This document shows, in pieces, positions 16,814-25,939 of a stretch of 64,000 nt of DNA. The notes beneath the pieces are model-generated. The model made no database searches. It worked only from the letters and a program-made list of their open reading frames with translations, and was not told the DNA's origin. How positions within the stretch are numbered: position 1 is the stretch's first letter; each line of letters opens with the position of its first letter. Both the position numbers and the translations under genes were made by a program. The DNA lies in contig NZ_JBEQCS010000017.1 of the NCBI RefSeq assembly GCF_046054195.1, positions 41,329-105,328 of the forward strand, in the 5' to 3' direction. Origin of the DNA: Celerinatantimonas sp046054195 (lineage in GTDB: Bacteria > Pseudomonadota > Gammaproteobacteria > Enterobacterales > Celerinatantimonadaceae).

Positions 16814-18196
16814 TTATTTACTATCTATGATTGCTATTTTAACCGTATCATCCTTAAAAAGGGCCTTATGTGGAATATTTAGATGTTTATTAACATCATA
16901 AATAGTAATGTAATGTCCTGGCTGTATTTTTGTTATTTGTGAATATTTTCCGGATAAAAAGTAGCTTATAGCAGAACGGTTATAGTCACCAGTTAATAGG
17001 CTGAAGTCAACTAAAATAGGCAAATGAGATTGTTTACTTATTCTTGGTAGTAAACTTAAATGGTTGTATGTGGGTTTGGATAGAGGTGATGGGCTCCAAG
17101 CGATAACACACAGAAAAATAATTGAAATAGCTTTAATAAGGTTTTTGTAATTAAAACCTAATTTTTTAACGACATGATGTAAGCCATATGCAGTAAATAT
17201 ATTCGCAGTTAGGTAGAATTCAAACATGTATCGCTCATCTCTCGTCGTTATAAAATGAATAATTATGAAGTTAAATGTTGTGCTAATGACTACCATTTTT
17301 AAACTGACAGGATCGAAGTTTACTCTTTCTTTATAAAATTTATAACAACCATAAATAAAAAATGGGAGGTAATAAAAATAATCTCTTAGCAATAGTTTTA
17401 TATATTGATATATAGGCATTGCATCATAATGTGTACCTGCAGTACCACTTACATTACCAGCGAGCCTATCAATTGATTGACTGACAAAGAATATGTGGAA
17501 GAAATCACTATGCAAAGAGATATAAACATACCACCAACCACTAATTAAAATCCCAGCTAATATAGCTAAAATATAATAATAAAACGTTTTTAGCTTATAT
17601 TTTTCTTTTGAAAATATAAAAAATAGGGCCGTGATAGGAATAGGAGCTAAACCTAAAAAACCTTTTGCCAAAATTCCTCCACCGATACCTAATGCAAACA
17701 AGGCAAGATAAACGATTTCTTTTTTGTTTAAATAATAAATGAATCCAATTAAAGAAATTAAAATGAAAAATGAAGTTAAACTTTCCATTTTTAATGAATG
17801 TGTATGTTTGTAAATGACAAACGTAGAATTCATACAAAATAGAGCTAAAAAGGATAGGTTTGATTCTTTAAATATGATTTTGAATAAATGATATGCAGCT
17901 ATATTCATTAATATAGCATTAAACATGGCTGATATTTGTATTGCATATGGCGACGAGCCAAATATTTTTATAAAAAATGCTACAATCCAGAATAATAGCG
18001 GAGGTTTATTTAAATAGATATTATTATTGAGGTGTAAAATAAAATATGACTTATATAGCAATATATTTTTAGCAATGTCTGCATACATAATGCTATCAAG
18101 GCGGAGCCCACTATGTAATGCATTACCACCGTATAGGACTGCTGATAAAAATATAACTAATAAGTAATTTATTATTTTTCTATCTGAATTTTGCAT
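16814..18196 (-). CDS. membrane glycosyltransferase, ArnT/GT-83 or PMT type
   Basis: This 460 aa polytopic protein has about 11-12 membrane segments. The early luminal loop LDSIMYADIAKNIL (about 33-46) carries the Asp typical of GT-C enzymes, and YLNKPPLLFWI (about 61-71) matches the conserved KPPL-W motif of ArnT and dolichyl-phosphate-mannose mannosyltransferase families. It probably moves a sugar from a polyprenyl phosphate to lipid A, a glycan or a protein in the periplasm. The gene is much richer in A and T than its neighbours (many ATA, TTT and AAA codons), stands alone, and is followed upstream by a gene-free stretch, which suggests acquisition by transfer. The acceptor is unknown. Confidence 0.8.
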   Translation of the reverse strand: MQNSDRKIINYLLVIFLSAVLYGGNALHSGLRLDSIMYADIAKNILLYKSYFILHLNNNIYLNKPPLLFWIVAFFIKIFGSSPYAIQISAMFNAILMNIAAYHLFKIIFKESNLSFLALFCMNSTFVIYKHTHSLKMESLTSFFILISLIGFIYYLNKKEIVYLALFALGIGGGILAKGFLGLAPIPITALFFIFSKEKYKLKTFYYYILAILAGILISGWWYVYISLHSDFFHIFFVSQSIDRLAGNVSGTAGTHYDAMPIYQYIKLLLRDYFYYLPFFIYGCYKFYKERVNFDPVSLKMVVISTTFNFIIIHFITTRDERYMFEFYLTANIFTAYGLHHVVKKLGFNYKNLIKAISIIFLCVIAWSPSPLSKPTYNHLSLLPRISKQSHLPILVDFSLLTGDYNRSAISYFLSGKYSQITKIQPGHYITIYDVNKHLNIPHKALFKDDTVKIAIIDSK

Positions 18197-18572
18197 GTTT
18201 TTATTTGTTAATTATTGAGCAGTAATTCTATGAATTTTGATACTGAAGATGTGTTTTATACATTTAAATAATCTATTTGTCAATATCTTTATTGGGCTGC
18301 ATTAGGAGGCTAAACATATTGAATGAGCTGAACTTATAAGATTTTCTATGATTAAAACAGGCTAATTTTTAGTTAGTACTTTAGCATGACGAGACTGGTC
18401 TGATATAAAGTTAAAAGTGAATAGCAATAATATTTAAGCCTTGTTTAGAGGAGCTTCAAAGAGTTCCGGTGGGTAAATTAAAAGAGGCAACTGCCATGAG
18501 TTATTAGCAGTAACACAGAAGAGAATCAACTATTACCCTATTAGAATTGGGCATTTCTGTCTCTTAAATTGA
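18197..18572. other. gene-free AT-rich gap
   Basis: Between the glycosyltransferase gene and the ilvC terminator I see no credible reading frame, RNA gene or repeat. Its AT-rich composition continues that of the glycosyltransferase gene and probably marks the limits of the acquired segment. Confidence 0.5.
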
Positions 18573-18603
18573 AAGCAGCCATTTTTTACAACAATGGCTG
18601 CTT
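18573..18603 (-). terminator. terminator of ilvC
   Basis: AAGCAGCCATT (18573-18583) pairs with AATGGCTGCTT (18593-18603). On the ilvC sense strand the hairpin is followed by TTTCAATTT, a weak U-tract. Confidence 0.6.
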
Positions 18604-18642
18604 GATATAAGAACTGTATGATTCTCGAAGTTTAATTCGGAA

Positions 18643-20124
18643 TTAACTATTTGTGACTAAGCGTTTCATATCAGTCATATAACTACGCAGTTTATAACCA
18701 ACTTCTTCAACAGGGTGGTGACGGATAGCTTGGTTCACTTCAATCAAGCGCATGTTATCAACGGTTGTGTCATCCCATTTGATATCTGCACCGATAACAT
18801 CTGAATCTAAGCCATTGACCAAATCGCGAAGCAGTGGCACCGCCGCATGAGAGAATAAGTAACAACCATATTCAGCGGTATCTGAGATAACCACGTTCAT
18901 TTCATACAAACGTTTACGAGCAATAGTGTTAGCAATTAATGGGACTTCGTGCAGTGATTCATAATAAGCAGATTCAGCGATAATGCCTGATGAGGTCATC
19001 GTATCAAATGCCAGCTCAACACCTGCTTTAACAAAAGCAACCAACAAGGTGGCATTGTCAAAGTATTCTTGTTCACTGATATGAGCATCTGATTCTGGCG
19101 CATTTTCAAATCCGCATTGGCCGGTTTCTTCACGCCAGGTCAGCAAATCAACGTCGCCTTTGTCCCAGTCAGCCATCATGGTTGCAGAGAAGTTCCCTTC
19201 GATGATGTCATCCATATGTTTTTGGAATAAAGGAGTCATCAGCTCTTTAAACTGCTCAGATAAGTCAAAACATTTAATTTTGGCTGGGTTTGACAGGCGA
19301 TCCAACATGTTGGTGATACCACCATGTTTAAGCGCTTCGGTAATTGTTTCCCAACCATATTGAATCAGTTTCGCAGCGTAACCAGGGTCTGTGCCTTCAG
19401 CGACCATTTTATCGTAAGCTAAGATAGAGCCAGTTTGCAGCAATCCACACAGAATCGTCTGTTCGCCCATCAAATCAGATTTTACTTCGGCTACAAATGA
19501 AGACTCAAGAACCCCAGCGCGGTCAGCACCGGTGGCACTGGCATAGGCTTTAGCAATTTCCAAACCGTTGCCGTTTGGATCGTTTTCTGGGTGAACTGCA
19601 ACCAATGTTGGTACGCCAAATCCACGTTTGTATTCTTCGCGAACTTCGGTACCTGGGCATTTTGGCGCTACCATCACAACCGTGATATCAGGGCGAATCT
19701 GCATGCCAACTTCAACGATGTTAAGACCATGCGAGTAAGATAAAACAGCGCCTTTTTTCATCAGTGGCATAATTTTAGTGATGACATCAGAATGCTGTTT
19801 GTCTGGAGTTAAGTTCAGCACCATATCGGCATCTGGAATGAGCTGTTCGTAAGTGCCAACGGTGAAGCCGTTTTCGGTCGCTTGGATATATGATTTACGT
19901 TTTTGATCGATAGCCGCTTGGCGAAGGGCATATGAGATATTCAGCCCAGAGTCACGCATGTTGAGGCCTTGGTTTAAACCCTGTGCGCCACAACCGACGA
20001 TCACGATTTTCCAGTTGCGAATAAGGTTACAGCCATCGGTGAATTCATCGCGTGCCATGAAACGACATTTTCCCAACTGGGCTAACTTCTGACGCAAAGT
20101 CAGGGTATTAAAATAATTGGCCAT
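18643..20124 (-). CDS. ilvC: ketol-acid reductoisomerase, class II
   Basis: IlvC isomerises and reduces acetolactate or acetohydroxybutyrate with NADPH in valine and isoleucine synthesis. The 493 aa length is that of the long class II enzymes of enterobacteria, with a duplicated C-terminal knotted domain. The N-terminus MANYFNTLTLRQKLAQLGKCRFM, the Rossmann motif GCGAQGLNQGLNMRDSG (about 45-61), PKCPGTEVREEYKRG and the metal-binding DLMGEQTILCG are all clear. The gene is divergent from ilvY, whose product activates it with the substrate as inducer in E. coli. Confidence 0.96.
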   Translation of the reverse strand: MANYFNTLTLRQKLAQLGKCRFMARDEFTDGCNLIRNWKIVIVGCGAQGLNQGLNMRDSGLNISYALRQAAIDQKRKSYIQATENGFTVGTYEQLIPDADMVLNLTPDKQHSDVITKIMPLMKKGAVLSYSHGLNIVEVGMQIRPDITVVMVAPKCPGTEVREEYKRGFGVPTLVAVHPENDPNGNGLEIAKAYASATGADRAGVLESSFVAEVKSDLMGEQTILCGLLQTGSILAYDKMVAEGTDPGYAAKLIQYGWETITEALKHGGITNMLDRLSNPAKIKCFDLSEQFKELMTPLFQKHMDDIIEGNFSATMMADWDKGDVDLLTWREETGQCGFENAPESDAHISEQEYFDNATLLVAFVKAGVELAFDTMTSSGIIAESAYYESLHEVPLIANTIARKRLYEMNVVISDTAEYGCYLFSHAAVPLLRDLVNGLDSDVIGADIKWDDTTVDNMRLIEVNQAIRHHPVEEVGYKLRSYMTDMKRLVTNS

Positions 20125-20202
20125 CTGTGTTGCTCTCCAAATCTGATAAGTCGGTCATTTGTTATCTGTTTAATATAAGAGCTGGGATCTGTTGCGTAAA
20201 AT

Positions 20203-20239
20203 GATATATTCGAAATATCGTATTGCAAAAAATGCAATA
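20203..20239. promoter_or_regulatory. candidate IlvY operators in the ilvC-ilvY gap
   Basis: Two palindromes lie in tandem: GATAT-N7-ATATC at 20203-20219 and TATTGCA-N5-TGCAATA at 20221-20239. In E. coli IlvY binds two adjacent operators between the divergent ilvY and ilvC genes, and the same layout is seen here. The assignment to IlvY is inference from position. Confidence 0.6.
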
Positions 20240-20259
20240 CAGCCGAAATGGAACGAACT

Positions 20260-21156
20260 ATGGACCAACGTAGCGCAGAGCTTTTTTTACACTTGTGCAA
20301 TAGCCTGCATTTTGCTCGAACCAGTGAGCAGATGCATGTTAGCCCATCGACACTTAGCCGAGTGATTGCCCGTTTAGAGCAAGAATTAGGTGCGCGCTTA
20401 TTTACGCGCGATAAACGTTCTGTTTCACTCACGCCATCGGGCGTTCGAGTGCGCCGTTTTGTTGAGCAATGGCTTGGCCAGTGGCGCGAGTTACAAGCCG
20501 ACCTTTGTGGTGAAATTGCCGATTTAGCCGGAGAGCTCAGTGTTTACTGTTCGGTGACCGCAAGTTATAGCCATCTTCCGCAGCTACTCGATAGGTTTCG
20601 CATTCTCTGTCCTCGCGCCGAGATTAAGCTGGTTACCGGCGATGTTGCCCTAGCTGTTGCGATGGTTCGCGATGCCAGGGCTGATATCGCACTGGCAGCT
20701 CGCCCAGAGTCCTTGCCGTTATCGGTGAATTTTGCCAGTATGACCACTGTTCCTTTGTCGATTATTGCGCCGCGAGTCAATTGCGTTGCTCGTGAAATGC
20801 TTGATGCTCCGATTATTGACTGGCAACGGGTTCCTTTTATTCTGCCTGAGCATGGCCCGGCTCGGCGTCGCCTTGAAAACTGGTTTGCGCTGATGGATAT
20901 CAATCCACCTATCGTGGCAACGGTTGCTGGGCACGAAGCCTTGGTGAGCATGGTGGCTTTGGGCAGCGGTGTCGGAATTGCTCCCGATGTTGTGTTAGCC
21001 AATAGCCCGGTGAGCGAGCGAATTCAGAAAGTCCCTGTGGATGTGGCGATAGAGCCATTTGATATGGGCGTTTGTGCGTTGTCTAAACGATTGCACGAAC
21101 CGCTGTTGCAACGTTTTTGGCAACTGGCGGCGCATCATCCTTTTAATCACGATTAA
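20260..21156 (+). CDS. ilvY: LysR-family activator of ilvC
   Basis: IlvY is the acetolactate-responsive activator of ilvC. The protein has an N-terminal winged HTH (FLHLCNSLHFARTSEQMHVSPSTLSRVIARLEQELG) and the IlvY-like effector domain (FCSVTASYSHLP-type block, RFRILCPRAEIKLVTGD, GPARRRLENWF, GHEALVSMVALGSGVGI). The start is set at the ATG 20260 (MDQRSAELF), matching E. coli IlvY, rather than 12 bases upstream. Divergent position from ilvC supports the name. The Cys-tRNA(Pro) deacylase gene follows after 6 bp. Confidence 0.93.
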   Translation: MDQRSAELFLHLCNSLHFARTSEQMHVSPSTLSRVIARLEQELGARLFTRDKRSVSLTPSGVRVRRFVEQWLGQWRELQADLCGEIADLAGELSVYCSVTASYSHLPQLLDRFRILCPRAEIKLVTGDVALAVAMVRDARADIALAARPESLPLSVNFASMTTVPLSIIAPRVNCVAREMLDAPIIDWQRVPFILPEHGPARRRLENWFALMDINPPIVATVAGHEALVSMVALGSGVGIAPDVVLANSPVSERIQKVPVDVAIEPFDMGVCALSKRLHEPLLQRFWQLAAHHPFNHD

Positions 21157-21162
21157 ATTATT

Positions 21163-21639
21163 ATGACTCCAGCGATAAATGCGCTTAAACGCGCGAAAAT
21201 TGATTTTATTCTTCATCATTATGAACATGATGCTGATAGTCGTCACTTCGGTGATGAGGCAGCAGAAAAACTCGGGATTGAACCCACAGCCATGTATAAA
21301 ACTTTGGTTGCCTGTGATGAGCATGACCCAAAACAGATGGTGGTAGCGGTCGTGCCGGTTGCCGGGCATTTAGATTTAAAAAAATTAGCCAAAGCTGCGG
21401 GCCTGAAAAAAATGAAAATGGCGGACCCAACTCAAGCTGAGCGCACAACGGGTTATATCAAAGGGGGGATTAGTCCTTTGGGCCAGAAAAAACGGCTCCC
21501 GACTTTTTTAGATAGCTCGGCCAAAGAGCTGGCACAGATTTATGTTAGCGGGGGAAAACGCGGGCTGACCGTGCAAGTTGCCCCTGAACCGATGTTGTCA
21601 CTGGTGCGCGGTGAGTTTGCGCTCATTGCAGCCGATTAA
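21163..21639 (+). CDS. ybaK: Cys-tRNA(Pro) deacylase YbaK
   Basis: YbaK (EbsC) hydrolyses Cys-tRNA(Pro) made in error by prolyl-tRNA synthetase. The 158 aa length and motifs match: HHYEHDADSRHFGDEAAEKLG near 18-38, the YKTLVA block and RTTGYIKGGISPLGQKKRLP near 94-113 with the GGISPxG core of INS superfamily editing domains. It starts 6 bp after ilvY and ends 4 bp past the stop of the convergent elaA gene. Confidence 0.93.
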   Translation: MTPAINALKRAKIDFILHHYEHDADSRHFGDEAAEKLGIEPTAMYKTLVACDEHDPKQMVVAVVPVAGHLDLKKLAKAAGLKKMKMADPTQAERTTGYIKGGISPLGQKKRLPTFLDSSAKELAQIYVSGGKRGLTVQVAPEPMLSLVRGEFALIAAD

Positions 21640-22085
21640 TCTAAGCGCATGTTGCGATGTTCGATGCCATCTTCTAAGAAAATATCGGAGATGGCATAAA
21701 ATCCGACAGACTCATAAAAAGCCTGTAAGTGCGCTTGTGCCTCAATGGTGATGGGCTGCTCTGGCCAGATTTTTTTGCATTGGGCTATTGCTTCAAGCAT
21801 AAGCGCGCGGCCCAGTTTTTTTGCTCTGGCATGAGGGGCAACAATCACCCGACCAATCGAAACAGTTGGATAGGTCGTATTTGGCGCCAGTAAGCGTGCA
21901 TACGCGCTTAATTTTCCTTGCTGGTAAAGCATCAAATGGCGTAATTCGGGATGGGTATCATGGCCATCAAGTTCTGAATAAGGACAGTTTTGTTCAACGA
22001 CAAAAACGTCGACCCGTAGTTTGAGGATTTGATACAGTTCATCCACACTGAGTTGGCAAAACGGTTTACAGGTCCATTCAAGCAT
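21636..22085 (-). CDS. elaA: GNAT family acetyltransferase ElaA
   Basis: ElaA is a small GCN5-related N-acetyltransferase of unknown substrate. The protein of about 149 aa shows LYQILKLRVDVFVVEQNCPYSELDGHD, the acetyl-CoA loop GRVIVAPHARAKKLGRALM (Q/RxxGxG/A type) and AQAHLQAFYESVGF, all typical of ElaA. I choose the start MLEWTCKPF because AAGGAT lies about 6 bases before it; the alternative ATG 6 bases earlier sits on that ribosome-binding site. Its end overlaps the end of ybaK by 4 bp. Confidence 0.9.
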   Translation of the reverse strand: MLEWTCKPFCQLSVDELYQILKLRVDVFVVEQNCPYSELDGHDTHPELRHLMLYQQGKLSAYARLLAPNTTYPTVSIGRVIVAPHARAKKLGRALMLEAIAQCKKIWPEQPITIEAQAHLQAFYESVGFYAISDIFLEDGIEHRNMRLD

Positions 22086-22182
22086 AAACATCCTTGCCTG
22101 ATTGCACAGATTGCTGGTGTTAAAACGCTTCGAGTCTGACTACAATACAGGTCAATAAGTAACAATTAGTGAAGGCGAATAT

Positions 22183-22473
22183 ATGTTAAATCCAAATAAA
22201 TTGGAAGAATTAGCCAAACAGATCCGCGAAATGGTGCCATCAGGCGTGCGCAACGCAGGCGATGAATTTGAACGTCGCGTCAAACAGCTGCTGCAAGCTA
22301 AATTAAATCAGCTTGATATGGTCAGCCGTGATGATTTTGATGTGCAGGCGCAAGTGCTGCTGCGCACACGTGAAAAACTCACTGAACTTGAGCAGCGCTT
22401 AAGTGAACTGGAAGCTAAATTAGCGCCTCAGCAGGATAGCGGCGAACCTAAAGAGAACGGCGAAAACGATTAG
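22183..22473 (+). CDS. ubiK: ubiquinone biosynthesis accessory factor UbiK
   Basis: UbiK (YqiC) is a small trimeric coiled-coil protein that helps the Ubi complex late in ubiquinone synthesis. The 96 aa sequence has the family N-terminus (LEELAKQIREMVPSG), the amphipathic region FERRVKQLLQAKLNQLDMVSRDDFDVQ and a heptad coiled coil ELEQRLSELEAKL near 67-79. The acidic tail is normal. It is monocistronic. Confidence 0.92.
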   Translation: MLNPNKLEELAKQIREMVPSGVRNAGDEFERRVKQLLQAKLNQLDMVSRDDFDVQAQVLLRTREKLTELEQRLSELEAKLAPQQDSGEPKENGEND

Positions 22474-22655
22474 TTGTATAACAAAAACTTTCGATAAAAA
22501 GTGTTTAAAGTGGGTGTTAATGCGTATAAATCCCATAAAAACACCAGTTTTTGGCCATTTTTACGATGTAGTTATTTAATTTGTAATTAGGGGTTTTCAA
22601 GTGCATAAGATCCCCTATTATTAGCTTTTTTATTGAGATCTCGGGGAAGTAGAGA

Positions 22656-24014
22656 ATGACCGAATGGACACCGTCCAGCTGGCGGCAAAAACCAGCAAAA
22701 CAGATTCCGGATTACCCGGATAAGGCCGCTTTAGAGCGTGTTGAAAAAGAATTGGCTGGGCAACCACCGTTAGTCTTTGCTGGTGAAGCGCGGGCATTGC
22801 GCAGTGAACTGGCTAAAGTTGCTAAAGGTGAAGCGTTTTTGCTTCAAGGTGGCGATTGTGCTGAAAGCTTTGATGAATTTAGCACTATCCATATTCGGGA
22901 CTTTTTTAAAGCTCTGATGCAGATGGCGGTTGTTTTAACTTTTGGTGGTCAAAAACCAGTGGTTAAAATCGGTCGCGTTGCAGGGCAGTTTGCTAAACCT
23001 CGTAGCTCTAACTTTGAATCGATTAACGGTGTTGAGTTACCCTCTTATCGTGGCGATATTATTAACGCGATCAGTTTTGATGAGAAATCGCGCGTGCCCG
23101 ATCCAGAGCGGATGCTGATGGCTTATCACCAATCCACCTCAACGTTGAACCTGTTGCGGGCATTTGCCCAAGGTGGCCTGGCTGATCTGCAGCAAGTTCA
23201 TAAATGGAACTTGGATTTCGTTGCGAAAAGTCCATTGTCAGAGCGTTATCGCAGTATTTCACGGCGGATTGATGAGTCGCTGTCATTTATGAATGCCTGC
23301 GGGATTAACTCTCAGACAACTCCGCAGCTTCGTGAAACCACTTTATATACCTCTCATGAAGCATTATTGTTGCCTTATGAACAGGCGTTGACTCGCTGCG
23401 ATAGTCTGACGGGTAAATGGTATGACTGTGCGGCGCATATGTTGTGGATTGGCGATCGAACTCGTCAAGTTGACCATGCACATGTTGAGTTTGCGCGCGG
23501 GATTGAAAATGCCATTGGACTGAAAGCTGGTCCAACGACAGACCCTGATGAACTGCTGCGATTGATTGATATCATCAACCCGAACAACGAAGCGGGGCGG
23601 TTGAATATCATTGTGCGTATGGGCGCTGATAATGTGGCTGAACATCTGCCGAATCTGATTCGCGCTGTTGAGCGTGAAGGTAGACAGGTTGTCTGGAGCA
23701 GCGACCCAATGCATGGCAACACCATTAAAGCCCCCAATGGTTATAAAACTCGCCGTGTTGATGATGTTTTGCGTGAAGTTCGCAGCTTCTTTGAAATCCA
23801 CGCCAGCGAAGGTTCATATGCTGGTGGTGTGCATTTTGAAATGACCGGTCGTAACGTGACTGAATGTGTTGGTGGCGCTTTTCACATCACCGAACACGAT
23901 TTAGCGGAACGGTATCACACTTACTGCGATCCGCGTTTAAATGCTGACCAAGCGTTGGAGCTGGCATTCTTAATTGCTGATAACATTAAAGCGGCACGTA
24001 ACGCGATGGCTTAA
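22656..24014 (+). CDS. class II DAHP synthase
   Basis: This enzyme condenses phosphoenolpyruvate and erythrose-4-phosphate to DAHP, the first step of the shikimate pathway. At 452 aa it is a class II (plant/Mycobacterium AroG type) enzyme, unrelated in sequence to E. coli AroF/G/H. Diagnostic segments are LLQGGDCAESF (62-72; Cys68 is a metal ligand), GRVAGQFAKPRS, LWIGDRTRQ, GLKAGPT, WSSDPMHGNT and HFEMTGRNVTECVGG. In many gammaproteobacteria this type serves secondary aromatic pathways or replaces the class I form. A terminator follows at 24036. The 180-bp leader contains AGGGG and CCCCT stretches but I could not support an attenuator. Confidence 0.93.
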   Translation: MTEWTPSSWRQKPAKQIPDYPDKAALERVEKELAGQPPLVFAGEARALRSELAKVAKGEAFLLQGGDCAESFDEFSTIHIRDFFKALMQMAVVLTFGGQKPVVKIGRVAGQFAKPRSSNFESINGVELPSYRGDIINAISFDEKSRVPDPERMLMAYHQSTSTLNLLRAFAQGGLADLQQVHKWNLDFVAKSPLSERYRSISRRIDESLSFMNACGINSQTTPQLRETTLYTSHEALLLPYEQALTRCDSLTGKWYDCAAHMLWIGDRTRQVDHAHVEFARGIENAIGLKAGPTTDPDELLRLIDIINPNNEAGRLNIIVRMGADNVAEHLPNLIRAVEREGRQVVWSSDPMHGNTIKAPNGYKTRRVDDVLREVRSFFEIHASEGSYAGGVHFEMTGRNVTECVGGAFHITEHDLAERYHTYCDPRLNADQALELAFLIADNIKAARNAMA

Positions 24015-24035
24015 TTGCATCTGCTTGCTTGCACT

Positions 24036-24067
24036 TAAAAAATCCGGACTCTGTTCCGGATTTTTTT
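24036..24067 (+). terminator. rho-independent terminator
   Basis: AAAAAATCCGGA pairs with TCCGGATTTTTTT across a short CTCTGT loop just after the DAHP synthase gene. Confidence 0.85.
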
Positions 24068-24163
24068 ATGCGCGCGATGCTGGCATTAGCGCATTAACAG
24101 ACTTGATTAAGATAGTAAAAACAATGACGATGTATCTTCATAACCGATAAAAGGAGGGCCCCG

Positions 24164-25111
24164 ATGAACGTTTTATTTGGAGCACCGGAAGATGCTTGGG
24201 GCGGTATTTTTTATCGCTACCAAGAGGCATTACCAGAATTTAATTGGCAAGCTTTAGGGCACTATGATCTAAAGAGTCTTAAAGGCGTTGATATTTTTAT
24301 TCCAACCATGACCCGTGTGACCAAAGAGGTTTTAGCCACAGCCGACCAGCTTAAATTAATTCAGCAAGTTGGGGCCGGTCTTGAAGGTGTTGATTTAGCC
24401 GCAGCCCAAGAGCTAAACATTCCAGTCGCGAATGTACCCACGGCCGATAGCGGAAATGCCGATTCGGTCGCCGAATTAGCTGTTTTTATGATGCTCTGTT
24501 TAGTCCGGCGTTTTAAAGAGATCCCCCAAGCGATTGCTGAGCAACAGCTTGGCGCACCCTGTGGCCAGACGCTGCGCGGTCATACGGTCGGGTTAGTTGG
24601 ATTCGGTGGTTTGGGCCAAGCCGTCGCGCGCTGCCTAAGTGGTTTTGGCATGCAGATGGTTGCGGTGAAACGAACTGAAGATCAAAAACTTGCCGAGCAG
24701 TTTTCCCTTAACTGGTGCCGGTCAATGGATTCTCTTGATGAGCTTTTAGCTATCAGTGATCACGTCGTGTTAACGCTGCCTGACTCGGCGCAAACGCACC
24801 ATTTGTTTGATGAAGCAAAGTTTAAGAAATTTAAACCTGGCGCTTTTGTTATTAATCTTGGGCGTGGCGGTTTAATTGATACGAACGCGTTAGTTGATGC
24901 ATTACACAGTGGTCATTTAGCAGGCGCAGGGCTCGATGTTTTTGAGCAAGAGCCGCCCGAGCCGAACCAGCCACTGTTTTTAGAAAACGTCATTGCCACG
25001 CCGCATATTGGCGGTGTAACCGATCTTTCTCAGCAAGGTATTTTTGATGCAGTGACGGCTAATTTAAAACGATTAGCAACCGAGCAGCCAGTCTTGTATC
25101 GAGCTGTTTGA
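24164..25111 (+). CDS. D-2-hydroxyacid dehydrogenase family protein
   Basis: This 315 aa NAD(P)-dependent oxidoreductase has the D-isomer-specific 2-hydroxyacid dehydrogenase fold. The Rossmann motif VGFGGLGQA is at about 144-152, NLGRGGLIDT near 231-240 includes the catalytic Arg, and ATPHIGGVT holds the catalytic His near 284. Substrate (glyoxylate, hydroxypyruvate, phosphoglycerate-like) cannot be decided. An AAGGAGG ribosome-binding site precedes the ATG. The downstream EcsC gene is 65 bp away. Confidence 0.85.
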   Translation: MNVLFGAPEDAWGGIFYRYQEALPEFNWQALGHYDLKSLKGVDIFIPTMTRVTKEVLATADQLKLIQQVGAGLEGVDLAAAQELNIPVANVPTADSGNADSVAELAVFMMLCLVRRFKEIPQAIAEQQLGAPCGQTLRGHTVGLVGFGGLGQAVARCLSGFGMQMVAVKRTEDQKLAEQFSLNWCRSMDSLDELLAISDHVVLTLPDSAQTHHLFDEAKFKKFKPGAFVINLGRGGLIDTNALVDALHSGHLAGAGLDVFEQEPPEPNQPLFLENVIATPHIGGVTDLSQQGIFDAVTANLKRLATEQPVLYRAV

Positions 25112-25176
25112 AAATTGATGGTATTATCTATAGATAAAATAATCACAACAACGCCGTCAATTCGAAAAAGGATGTT

Positions 25177-25851
25177 ATGAGTCAGTCAAATACTAGCCTG
25201 ATGGGCAAAATAAAAGAAGCTATCTGGAATATCGATCCAAACCGCATTTTAAACGATGCCCATGTGCAGGGGATTGATGCTTCATCATTGGTTGATTTAG
25301 CGCATCGTCCTGATATTTACCCACGATTGCAGCAATTGATGAATCAATATGTGAAAAGTGCGTCTCGCTATAGTGCTGTAACTGGTGCAAGCAGTGGTTT
25401 TGGCGGTTTTGTTTCAGCGGTGACATTTGCCAGTGTTGATTTGGTGAATATCGCCGCGCAGTTGTATCGGCTTAACCAGAAGCTTGCTCTTGTGCACGGG
25501 CTAGATATTACCAATGTTGAGTTGCAGCCCCAGTTGCAACAAATTTATCTGCAGTCACTCGGTTTTGATGCCAAAGCCCAAGAGGTGATTTTAGGTAAAG
25601 TGAAGATTGATCAGAATGTTTTAGGTCATGAAGCCGTTAAAAGTTTTTCGGTGCAGTTGGTTAAAGAGGTCGCCAAACATCTGGCGGTGAAACTTTCTCG
25701 CAAGCAAGTGGCTAAGGTGATCCCATTTCTAGGTGCGGCTGTGGGGGGCGGGGCAAACTACTGGTTTACGCAGCGCAGTGGCAAAGCCATGATGGAGGCC
25801 TATCAGCAGTTATATTTTGCTGATCTAGAAAGAATTTCAGAAAAAGTGTGA
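25177..25851 (+). CDS. EcsC family protein
   Basis: This 224 aa protein matches the EcsC family: a helical N-terminal region, the hydrophobic segment FGGFVSAVTFASVDLVNIAAQLYRLNQKLALVHG near 73-106, and the Gly-rich C-terminal segment VIPFLGAAVGGGANYWFT near 186-203. In Bacillus, EcsC lies with the EcsAB ABC transporter, but here it stands alone. The molecular role is unknown; membrane association is likely. Confidence 0.8.
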   Translation: MSQSNTSLMGKIKEAIWNIDPNRILNDAHVQGIDASSLVDLAHRPDIYPRLQQLMNQYVKSASRYSAVTGASSGFGGFVSAVTFASVDLVNIAAQLYRLNQKLALVHGLDITNVELQPQLQQIYLQSLGFDAKAQEVILGKVKIDQNVLGHEAVKSFSVQLVKEVAKHLAVKLSRKQVAKVIPFLGAAVGGGANYWFTQRSGKAMMEAYQQLYFADLERISEKV

Positions 25852-25939
25852 TGAGCTTTGCAGTTTTCTGAAAATCCTGCAATGATCTCTTGCATGGAGG
25901 GCTCAGTTGGGCCCTCGTGCTGATTATTGAGGGCATGTC

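Noticed and set aside
22575..22640. Possible attenuator before the DAHP synthase gene (TAGGGG with CCCCTA, then a T-run)
   Set aside because: The stem is only six pairs with an 18-nt loop, no leader peptide rich in aromatic codons is seen, and no alternative pairing could be drawn with confidence.
25897..25916. GAGGGC/GCCCTC hairpin between the EcsC gene and ldhA as a terminator
   Set aside because: It lacks a T-run on either side and the stem is only six base pairs; it may form, but I cannot support a terminator call.
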